DNA of 64,000 nucleotides from Streptomyces griseoviridis. GTDB lineage: Bacteria > Actinomycetota > Actinomycetes > Streptomycetales > Streptomycetaceae. The DNA lies in contig BMSM01000022.1 of NCBI GenBank assembly GCA_014649155.1, positions 1-64,000 on the forward strand. Direction: 5' to 3'. Under the pieces are notes generated by a model. It was not told the origin of the DNA. It saw nothing but the letters and a program-made list of their open reading frames with translations, and did not search any database. The position numbers and the translations under genes are program-made. Positions 15,906-23,166 of the stretch are shown piece after piece. How positions within the stretch are numbered: position 1 is the stretch's first letter; every line of letters begins with the position of its first letter.

Positions 15906-18302
15906 TCATTCCTCGGCGGGCGGTTCGGCGAGGGCCAGTGCCCAGGCGTTCTCCATGGCGTCGATCTGCGCCTGTGCCCGCTCCTGCGCCTCGGAACCAC
16001 CGGAGACATTGGCACGTAGGAACCGGCGGAACCAGTCCAGCGTCTCCGTGCCGGTGGCCACGTCCCGGGTGGCGATGGCGGTGTTCATGATGCACGCGCG
16101 GGCCATGGCGCTGAGGAAGGAGTCCGCTCCCACGTAGCGGTCCGCCTCCTGCGCGGCCTGACGGGCGAGGCCCAGTGCCGCGTCGAAGTCACCGGTACCG
16201 AGGTGCATGTGCGCCAGGTTCAGCCGCGCCGCGATGGTGTCGGCGTGCTCGCGCCCCAGTGCCGCCTCGCAGTCGGCGAGGCGTCCGACAGCCTCCGGGA
16301 GGGCTTCCTGGACCCATGCCTCCACCGCTTCCCGGCTATGAGCTTCCCGCAGGTCGTCCGCCGCTGTCCGGACCTCGGCCAGGGCCTTCTCCCCCTGTGC
16401 GGCGATCTCCCGGGTGGCGCGGAACATCATGGCGGTGATACTCCGCCCGACGCTGCTCATCACCTGCGTCTGCGATCCTCGTACGGTCAGAGTGAGCGGG
16501 TGCTTGTCCCCCAACACCCGCGTGCAGTCGGTCAACAACTGCTCCACCAGGTCGACCGCGGCCTCGCCGTCGTCCTGGATCGCCATCACCCTCAGTTCTC
16601 CCCACCGCGCCTCCAGCGTTTCGGGGTGCTCGGGCCCCAGAACGCGACTGCGCAGAGCTACGGCCTCACGCACGTTCAGCAGTGCCCGGTCCAGGTCGGC
16701 GGCCTCCAGGTAGGACGCGGTCAGTTCGTAGCGTGCGGTGATGGTCTCCGGGTGCCGGGAGCCGAGGACCCGCTCACACCGGGCGACGTGGTCCAGCGCC
16801 TGTCGGAGCGGCAGAGGCTGGAAGCCCATCCGCCGGTTGCGTGCGACGAGTGACAGGAGGTGATCGGGGCCGAGGTGCCGGACGACTCCCGCCTCACCCC
16901 GCCTCAGCAGGCGCTTGGCACGGCTCCCCGTCATCTGGTGCCCGGCGAACTGGCCCACCCGGCTGAAGACTCGTGCCAGGTCCACCGAATCCTCTGCAGG
17001 GTCCGTATGGCCGGCGAGGGCCTCCACGTGGGGCAGCAGTCTCCGCCAGGTCCGCCACTGGCCCGGGTCCGCGCTGTCCTCCGGTACCGCCTCCACCAGA
17101 CACTCCGCGGCGATCTCACGTGCCGCAGAGATGGCCCCGGCGTCGCGGTGGGGGTCCTCGGGGTCCGCCGTACGGGACACCGCCTGCACGAGACGGTGCA
17201 GGGACAGCGCCGACGTGCCGCGCAGGGTCACCATGCTGTGCGCGGCCAGCCGGCCGATGGCCCGGTCGACGGCCGGCGGAGAACCGAGACCGTCCAGGAA
17301 GGAACGCGGGATGTCGTCGGGCGCGTACCACGCCACGGTGAGCAGGATGGTGACGGCCAGCGGGACGTCGGCCAGCCGGTCCAGCGTCACGCGCCAGACC
17401 CGGGCGACCGTGCGTTGTTCGTTCCGGCCCGCGAAAGTGGCGGTGTACATGTCGGCCGGGTAGTCGGCGAGCAGGGCCAGATACCGCTCGGCCGCCGTGC
17501 CGCTCTCCAGACAGTAGGCAGCGGCCTGTTCGATCGCCAGCGGGAGGTGCCCCAGCTCCGAGCAGACGTCCGCGACGGCATCTCCCGCGTCGGGGGCGAT
17601 ACGGGCGAACAACTCGACGGCCTCTTCCGACGTGAGGGCGTCAAGGGCCATCGTCTCGGCGATACCGTGCCAACCGGTGGACCGCCTGCTGGTGATGAGG
17701 AACCGCCCACCCCGGACCGCGGCCAGCAGGTGCTTCACGTCGGCCGGCTCGCTGACGTTGTCGATGACGATCAGCCAGTCGTCGTGCGCGGCCAGCCACT
17801 GAAGCGCCCAGTCGCGGAGCTGGGGCTCCTGCAGGGAAGCGGCGCCGGTCCGCAGCAGGAGGGCCGTCGCCAGGGCACCGAGCCCCGCATCGACCGCTGC
17901 CCGGTCGTCGCCGGCGATCCACCACACCGGTGAATACGCCGCGTGGTCGGCCGCCCAATGGGCGGCGAGCGTGGTCTTGCCGACACCCCCCAGGCCGTGC
18001 ACCACATGCACGAGGGGAGCCGTCCCGGTCGCCGTGCCCGCCCGCAGCACATCCAGCTCCCGTCGGCGGCCGACGAAGAGCCGGGGACGCTCGGGAAGGT
18101 TCGTCAGCCCAGGGGGAGCGTCGACCAGGTCGGCACGGGGCACGGGTGCGGGCGGGGCGGCCGCGAGCAGCGTGAGATGTTCGATGTGCTGCTTACCGAT
18201 GGCGCCCGGCGCTGTGACAGCCGTGCCGATGTCGCGGCCCGCCGCGACCGCTTCGTCCCCCGACGCGGCCACACCCGGCCGCCGATCGAACACGCCACTC
18301 AT
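15906..18302 (-). CDS. NB-ARC/TPR receptor-like protein (bacterial NLR-type STAND ATPase)
   Basis: The product has 798 residues. The N-terminus carries AASGDEAVAAGRDIGTAVT (12-30), related to the repeats of the next protein, and then a linker with HIEHLTLL. A STAND NTPase follows: Walker A GLGGVGKTT (103-111), Walker B WLIVIDNV (176-183), the FLITSRR segment and a GLPL-like GHLPLAIEQAAAY. A winged-helix region (about 310-400) precedes helical TPR-type repeats (about 430-790), with the LGxxHPET units usual in this class. Such proteins oligomerise on ligand sensing and trigger an effector. No enzymatic effector domain is fused here. The start is ATG 18302. Confidence 0.88.
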   Translation of the reverse strand: MSGVFDRRPGVAASGDEAVAAGRDIGTAVTAPGAIGKQHIEHLTLLAAAPPAPVPRADLVDAPPGLTNLPERPRLFVGRRRELDVLRAGTATGTAPLVHVVHGLGGVGKTTLAAHWAADHAAYSPVWWIAGDDRAAVDAGLGALATALLLRTGAASLQEPQLRDWALQWLAAHDDWLIVIDNVSEPADVKHLLAAVRGGRFLITSRRSTGWHGIAETMALDALTSEEAVELFARIAPDAGDAVADVCSELGHLPLAIEQAAAYCLESGTAAERYLALLADYPADMYTATFAGRNEQRTVARVWRVTLDRLADVPLAVTILLTVAWYAPDDIPRSFLDGLGSPPAVDRAIGRLAAHSMVTLRGTSALSLHRLVQAVSRTADPEDPHRDAGAISAAREIAAECLVEAVPEDSADPGQWRTWRRLLPHVEALAGHTDPAEDSVDLARVFSRVGQFAGHQMTGSRAKRLLRRGEAGVVRHLGPDHLLSLVARNRRMGFQPLPLRQALDHVARCERVLGSRHPETITARYELTASYLEAADLDRALLNVREAVALRSRVLGPEHPETLEARWGELRVMAIQDDGEAAVDLVEQLLTDCTRVLGDKHPLTLTVRGSQTQVMSSVGRSITAMMFRATREIAAQGEKALAEVRTAADDLREAHSREAVEAWVQEALPEAVGRLADCEAALGREHADTIAARLNLAHMHLGTGDFDAALGLARQAAQEADRYVGADSFLSAMARACIMNTAIATRDVATGTETLDWFRRFLRANVSGGSEAQERAQAQIDAMENAWALALAEPPAEE

Positions 18303-18363
18303 ACCTCACATGATGGCGCCGGCACACGGTGGTCGTCAGGGCTCTCGGCACACTCGGGTGCCG

Positions 18364-19023
18364 CTACTTCACCGGGCGCAGGCCGAGGGGGCCCGCGATC
18401 TCCTCCACCATGACGCGGCCTGCCTCGGCCTCCAGCGTCTCGTCACCGAGGTCCTCGTCGGTGTCCAGGCCGTCGAGGGCGGCCAGGGGCTGGTTGAGGC
18501 GGACGTGGGCGACGACCGACTGGAGGGCGCGCAGGGTCGCGGAGGCGGTGGACCCCCAGTTGGAGAAGTAGGAGAACTGCCACCACCACAGGGCCTCGGT
18601 GGTGCGCCCGGCGCGGTAGTGGACCATGCCGTGGCGCAGGTCGGAGATGACGTCGGTGAGGTCGTCGGAGATCCGGGCCGGGACGCTCGCCTTGCGCGGT
18701 TCGTAGGGGTCGAAGACCTCGGAGTAGACGTCGACCGGCTCCAGGAGGCGGGCGAGGTTCTCGCGCAGCTCGTCCACGTCCAGCTCCGGGCCCGGGTCGG
18801 GCTCGTAGCGCTCGTCCGGGACGATGTCCTCGTGGGCGCCGAGGCGGCCGCCGGCCAGGAGGAGCTGGGAGACCTCCAGGAGGAGGAAGGGGACGGCCGA
18901 GGCCGGCTCGTCGCCCCGGGCCACCTCGGTGACGGCGACCAGGAAGCTCTCGATCTGGTCGGCGATCTGGACCGCGAAGTCGTCCGGGTTCTGGTCGGTC
19001 GCGTGCAGCGTGGCGTCAGACAT
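18364..19023 (-). CDS. DUF5063-domain protein
   Basis: The product has 219 residues, is acidic and soluble, and matches DUF5063 (about 15-215) with conserved tracts such as VSDDLTDVISDLRHGMVHY-like and EALWWWQFSYFSNWG. The function is unknown. The start ATG lies inside the 3' end of recR (8-bp overlap), so it is translationally coupled to recR. This recR-DUF5063 pairing is conserved in actinomycetes and hints at a role around DNA repair, but nothing in the sequence proves it. Confidence 0.88.
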   Translation of the reverse strand: MSDATLHATDQNPDDFAVQIADQIESFLVAVTEVARGDEPASAVPFLLLEVSQLLLAGGRLGAHEDIVPDERYEPDPGPELDVDELRENLARLLEPVDVYSEVFDPYEPRKASVPARISDDLTDVISDLRHGMVHYRAGRTTEALWWWQFSYFSNWGSTASATLRALQSVVAHVRLNQPLAALDGLDTDEDLGDETLEAEAGRVMVEEIAGPLGLRPVK

Positions 19024-19615
19024 CTAGGAGTCGTCTCCCCTCGAAGGCGCGGCCGAGGGTCACCTCGTCCGCGTATTCCAGGTCGCCGCCCACCGGGAGG
19101 CCGCTGGCCAGGCGGGTGACCTTGAGGCCCATGGGCTTGATCATGCGGGCGAGGTACGTCGCTGTCGCCTCGCCCTCCAGATTCGGGTCCGTGGCGAGGA
19201 TCAGCTCCGTGACCGTGCCGTCGGCCAGGCGGGCGAGCAGCTCCCGGATGCGCAGGTCGTCGGGGCCGACGCCGTCGATGGGGCTGATCGCGCCGCCGAG
19301 CACGTGGTACCGGCCGCGGAACTCGCGCGTGCGCTCGATGGCCACGACGTCCTTCGGTTCCTCGACCACGCAGATGACGGAGGCGTCGCGGCGGGTGTCA
19401 CGGCAGATGTTGCAGTGCTCCTCCTGCGCGACATTGCCGCAGACCGCGCAGAAGCGGACCTTGGCCTTGACCTCCATCAGGGCGTGCGCGAGACGCCGTA
19501 CGTCGGTCGGTTCCGCCTGGAGGATGTGGAAGGCGATCCGCTGCGCGCTCTTGGGACCGACGCCGGGCAGCCGCCCCAGCTCGTCGATGAGGTCCTGGAC
19601 CACGCCTTCGTACAA
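19016..19615 (-). CDS. recR: recombination protein RecR
   Basis: The 199-residue product has the full RecR plan: an N-terminal helix-hairpin-helix (LIDELGRLPGVGPKSAQRIAFH, 9-30), a C4 zinc finger (Cys56, Cys59, Cys68, Cys71), and a Toprim domain (about 79-175) with the acidic VVEE and ATDPNLEGEA motifs. RecR loads RecA on gapped DNA with RecO (RecFOR pathway). It follows the ybaB gene on the same strand by 60 bp and overlaps the DUF5063 gene downstream, so the three probably form one transcript. Confidence 0.97.
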   Translation of the reverse strand: MYEGVVQDLIDELGRLPGVGPKSAQRIAFHILQAEPTDVRRLAHALMEVKAKVRFCAVCGNVAQEEHCNICRDTRRDASVICVVEEPKDVVAIERTREFRGRYHVLGGAISPIDGVGPDDLRIRELLARLADGTVTELILATDPNLEGEATATYLARMIKPMGLKVTRLASGLPVGGDLEYADEVTLGRAFEGRRLLDV

Positions 19616-19675
19616 CGGACTGCCGTCCTTCCTGGGTTCCTGCGCTACGTACGACGGTAAAGGGGGCGGGCCGGC

Positions 19676-20020
19676 TCAGAAAGGCAGGCCCGGGATGCCG
19701 CTGCCGCCGCCCAGGCCCTGGGCCAGCGGGCCGAGCTTCTGCTGCTGGAGCGTCTGCGCGTTCTCGTTGGCCGCCTGGACGGCGGCGACGATCAGGTCGG
19801 CGAGGGTCTCGGTGTCCTCCGGGTCCACCGCCTTGGGGTCGATGACGAGGCCGCGCAGCTCGCCGGAGCCGGTGACGGTGGCCTTCACCAGGCCGCCGCC
19901 GGCCTGGCCGTCGACCTCGGTCCTCGCCAGTTCCTCCTGCGCCTTCGCCAGGTCCTGCTGCATCTTCTGGGCCTGCTGGAGCAGCTGCTGCATGTTGGGC
20001 TGGCCACCACCGGGGATCAC
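19676..20020 (-). CDS. YbaB/EbfC nucleoid-associated DNA-binding protein
   Basis: The product has 114 residues, with an N-terminal Gln-rich helix (NMQQLLQQAQKMQQDLAKAQ) and the YbaB beta-sheet core (VTGSGELRGLVIDPKAVD), ending in a Gly-rich tail. Members bind DNA as tweezers-like dimers and accompany recR in many bacteria. It is the first gene of the ybaB-recR-DUF5063 group. The start codon is ATG at 20020. Confidence 0.93.
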   Translation of the reverse strand: MIPGGGQPNMQQLLQQAQKMQQDLAKAQEELARTEVDGQAGGGLVKATVTGSGELRGLVIDPKAVDPEDTETLADLIVAAVQAANENAQTLQQQKLGPLAQGLGGGSGIPGLPF

Positions 20021-20296
20021 GATCAGCTCCTGTCGCCGCGGTCCGCTTCGCGGGTTCGCTCGGTTTTTCCGTTCGGCACGAGCCTACGTGGTCCGGGCGG
20101 CCCTCGCCCCGGCACTCTTTCGAGTGAGAGTGGGTGATCCCTATACCTGATCAGCGACCCCTCCCGGACGGAAAACGGGTGATACCGGGGCTTTCGCCAC
20201 CCGATGGGGGGTAGGAAGGGTCCGGCGCGTCGAAGTCGTCACCGATTCGTCACACAGTCGTCACGCTGCGTGTTCGCTAGGAGTGGGGAGTGCCGG

Positions 20297-21046
20297 GTGG
20301 GTCAGCCGGAGATGCAGCCCGAGGGTCCGCCTCAGCGGGAGGGGCGGGGTGAGCCGGGTGACCTGGCGGGGCGGGCCCTGCCGCTCGGCGACTGGGGGCT
20401 GCCCGCCGAGCGGCTGGAGGAGCTGTACCGGTGGGTGGAGCGGGGGGCGCTGGAGACGGTGGCGTGGTATCTCGCGGACCGTACGTGGAAGCGGCGGGCG
20501 GCGCGGGTGCTGCGGGGCGGGGCGGCGGCGGGGGCGGTCGCCGGGGCGGCGCTGCCGTTGCTGGACCTGGCGGGGGCGGTGGGCGGGGTCGCGGTCTGGG
20601 GGTATGTGGCGCTGCTGCTGGGGGTGGCGTGCGTGGCCGTGGACCGGTACTTCGGGGTGACGTCCGGGTGGATGCGGGACGTGGCCACGGCGCAGGCGGT
20701 GCAGCGGCGGTTGCAGGCGCTGCAGTTCGACTGGGCGTCGGAGAGTGCGCGGGAGGTGCTGGGGCCCGCGGAGGGGACGGCGGGGGAGGCGGCGGAGCGG
20801 TGTCTGCTGGTGCTGCGGAGGTTCTCGGAGGACGTGACGGAGCTGGTGCGGGCGGAGACGGCGGACTGGATGGTGTCGTTCCGGGCGGGGGTGGCGCCGT
20901 GGGGGATGCGCGTGGGGGCGGATGGTGGCGGTGGGGCGGGCCGGGGCGGGACGGGGGGTGAGGGGGCTGTGGTGCAGGGGAGGTTCGGGGTGCCGCCGGG
21001 AGGGCGGCCGAACATGCCTCGGCAGCGGCCTCCTGAGGCTCGGTGA
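20297..21046 (+). CDS. SLATT-domain two-TM protein
   Basis: From GTG 20297 (GGGGAG seven bases upstream) the product has 249 residues. A helical stretch (about 38-70, RLEELYRWVERGALETVAWYLAD) precedes two hydrophobic helices (about 72-92 and 96-116) and a cytosolic helical part to about 205, with a Gly/Arg-rich tail. This is the SLATT plan (SMODS/SLOG-associating 2TM effector), a fold predicted to form pores in nucleotide-signalling conflict systems. No sensor or nucleotide synthase sits beside it, and a copy here is, from memory, common in Streptomyces. A housekeeping role is therefore possible. Confidence 0.7.
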   Translation: MGQPEMQPEGPPQREGRGEPGDLAGRALPLGDWGLPAERLEELYRWVERGALETVAWYLADRTWKRRAARVLRGGAAAGAVAGAALPLLDLAGAVGGVAVWGYVALLLGVACVAVDRYFGVTSGWMRDVATAQAVQRRLQALQFDWASESAREVLGPAEGTAGEAAERCLLVLRRFSEDVTELVRAETADWMVSFRAGVAPWGMRVGADGGGGAGRGGTGGEGAVVQGRFGVPPGGRPNMPRQRPPEAR

Positions 21047-21182
21047 AGGCGTTTCGGGTCCAGTGGGCCGGCGTTTCGCTGGTGAGCGGGGGGTGGGGGG
21101 GCTGAGGTCGGGGGGTGTCCCGCGCCGGCGGGTGAGTGGGGCGGGGATGAGGCCAGGGATGTCGCGCATCCGGCGCCGGCGG

Positions 21183-21370
21183 GTGAGGACCGAGGTCGGG
21201 AGGGCGCCACACGCCGGCGGGTGAGCGGGGTGAGGACCGAGGTCGGGAGGGCGCCACACGCCGGCCGGTGAGCGGGGTGAGGACCGAGGTCGGGAGGGCG
21301 CCACACGCCGGCCGGTGAGCGGGGTGAGGACCGAGGTCGGGAGGGTGTCGCGCGTCCGGCGCCGGCGGGG
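21183..21370. repeat. 47-bp tandem repeat, four copies
   Basis: Copies start at exactly 21183, 21230, 21277 and 21324, each opening with gtgaggaccgaggtcgggag. The first three continue gcgccacacgccgg, and the fourth diverges after about 22 bp. A looser related segment runs through 21081-21182. The array lies between convergent genes. Confidence 0.9.
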
Positions 21371-21394
21371 TGCCGCTGCGCCCACCCGTGCCGC

Positions 21395-21434
21395 CCTGGG
21401 GGTACCTCCCAGGCCGTTCAGGCACTGGGGGAGG
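21395..21434 (-). terminator. GGTACC-centred hairpin downstream of the phosphate-binding-like gene
   Basis: The sequence cctgggggtacctcccagg is a near-perfect inverted repeat. The ctgggggagg that follows can pair alternatively with cctcccag. Elements of this form recur in Streptomyces intergenic regions, from memory. It lies 25-64 bp past the stop codon of the minus-strand gene ending at 21459. Confidence 0.55.
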
Positions 21435-21458
21435 CACGACTGCCCGCAGCGGGGGCGG

Positions 21459-23000
21459 CTAGGTGGCGCAGAGGGTCAGGGATTCCGGGGTGTAGCAGGG
21501 GACGTGGCCGTGGGTCCGGGTGATGTTCTGGCCGTTGCCCCGGGTGAGGTAGGTGAGGAAGCTGGAAGCCAGGGAGTCGGCCGGGGGGCGGCCGTAGGTG
21601 TAGGCGTACTCGATCTCGCGGTACGGGTAGTCGTTCGTACCGCGCTCGAGGGCGTCGACGGACGGCGGGTGGCCGTCGAGGTCCAGGCTGCGGACGCCCT
21701 TCGCGCGGCCGGCCAGGTTCAGCTCGCTGTAGCCGATCGCGCCGGGGATGTCGGCGACGGCCGACAGGACCTGGTCGGTGGAGTCGAGTTCGCAGCGGAC
21801 CACGTCGGCCGCCGGGTCGTCCTTGTGGACGCAGTCGAGCGAGGAGTTGGCGATCTCGCCCCGGCCCAGCACCCGGCGCTGGAAGACCTGCCGGGTGCCC
21901 GAGTCGGCGTCCCGGCTGACCAGGCGTACCGGCAGACCGGGGCCGCCCAGCTCGCGCCAGTCGGTGATCTCGCCGCGGTAGAGGCGCTGGACGTCGGCGG
22001 TGGCGAGGCCGCCGCGGGGCAGCCGTACGCCGTCGTTGACGACCAGCGCGAAGACGGAGACGGCGACCCGGCTCTCCCGCAGCTCGGGCAGGCCGTTCGG
22101 TTTGGCGCCGTCGGAGAAGGCCACCACCGGCGGGGCGCCGTCCGCCGCCTTCTCGCCGGCCGCCGCCAGCTCCCGTACGCCCGACGTCGAGCCGTGCGCG
22201 TCGACCTCGATCTCCGCCTCCGCGTCCGCGCAGTCCCGTTCGTACCGCTCGGCCGCCTCCCGCAGGACGGGAGCGAAGGCCGTGGAGCCGATGAGGGTCA
22301 GCCGGCCGCTCGCGCAGCCGATCGGCGGGCGGGTGCCGTCCCGCGCGACGACGAGCGTGGCGAGCGTGACCACGCACACCGTGAGCAGGACGGTGACCAG
22401 CCGGGCGGCGCGGCCGAACAGCGGCGGGGTGTCGTCCGGGGTGGCGCTGCGGTTGGGGTGGACCTCGCCGTCCCGCAGGCCGCCGGTCAGCCGGATCTCG
22501 CCGCCCACGGAGCCGCCGGAGAGGAGGACGAGCAGCTTGAAGTGGTCGCGCTGGTTCAGCGGTACGCGGGGGATGCGCAGGGTGTTGCCCTCGTAGCCGA
22601 AGCCGCGGGCGGCGGTGAAGTGGTCGGTCAGGTGGGCGGTGGTGGACGCCTGCGTCACCGAGACGCCGCGGATGACACGGTCGGTGAACACCGCGGTCAG
22701 CCCGTGGAGTTCGGGTCCCGTGTAGTCGTCGCGGTCGATGGCCTGGGAGCCGTCGTTCTCGACGCGGAGCAGGACCAGGGTGGCGTCCGTCATGTCCGGG
22801 GCCTCGTCGAACAGGCCCAGGCGGCGGTTGAGCCGGCCGGACCGGGCGTCGTCGCCGATGGGGTTGTCCATCTGGACGCGGTAACCGATCCTCTTGCGGC
22901 GCGGCACCCGCCGTTCGAACCAGAGCATCACGCCCGAGGCGGCGATGCCGAGGACCGCCGTGGCCACGGCGATCAGGTTCTCCGCGCTCAACCACTGCAC
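21459..23000 (-). CDS. membrane-anchored phosphate-binding (PstS-like) domain protein
   Basis: The product has about 513 residues. An N-terminal helix (about 8-28) is followed by a beta-rich region to about 195 and a second helix (about 205-225). The C-terminal 290 residues resemble a PstS/PBP fold: LTLIGSTAFAPVLREAAERY, DAHGSTSGVREL and SRDADSGTRQVFQRRVLG are the classic phosphate-contact segments. Unlike PstS it is not a lipoprotein and no Pst permease genes are nearby. The Ser/Thr kinase gene lies 166 bp upstream on the same strand. GTG 23000 is chosen because of a G-rich site upstream; GTG 23024 is possible. Confidence 0.75.
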   Translation of the reverse strand: MQWLSAENLIAVATAVLGIAASGVMLWFERRVPRRKRIGYRVQMDNPIGDDARSGRLNRRLGLFDEAPDMTDATLVLLRVENDGSQAIDRDDYTGPELHGLTAVFTDRVIRGVSVTQASTTAHLTDHFTAARGFGYEGNTLRIPRVPLNQRDHFKLLVLLSGGSVGGEIRLTGGLRDGEVHPNRSATPDDTPPLFGRAARLVTVLLTVCVVTLATLVVARDGTRPPIGCASGRLTLIGSTAFAPVLREAAERYERDCADAEAEIEVDAHGSTSGVRELAAAGEKAADGAPPVVAFSDGAKPNGLPELRESRVAVSVFALVVNDGVRLPRGGLATADVQRLYRGEITDWRELGGPGLPVRLVSRDADSGTRQVFQRRVLGRGEIANSSLDCVHKDDPAADVVRCELDSTDQVLSAVADIPGAIGYSELNLAGRAKGVRSLDLDGHPPSVDALERGTNDYPYREIEYAYTYGRPPADSLASSFLTYLTRGNGQNITRTHGHVPCYTPESLTLCAT

Positions 23001-23166
23001 AGTGGGCCCCCCGCCCCCAGCCACCGTCCGGCCGCCCGTCCGGCCGCCCGTCCGTCGTCCGTCCGGGGCACCGGTCCCGTCGTCCGGTCACCGTACGGCT
23101 GTGCGAGGGAACCGGCGTGCGCCGTGGCGGGATGTTCACGCCGGCGGGCAACAGTTCGCCCGCCGT

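Larger units (their letters stand above)
21047..21458. other. non-coding gap with tandem repeats and a hairpin
   Basis: No gene is supported in these 412 bp. It is GT-rich on the plus strand and holds the 47-bp repeat array and the GGTACC-centred hairpin listed separately. Confidence 0.7.

Noticed and set aside
21183..21370. 47-bp repeats as a CRISPR array
   Set aside because: The copies are directly joined without unique spacers and there are no cas genes.
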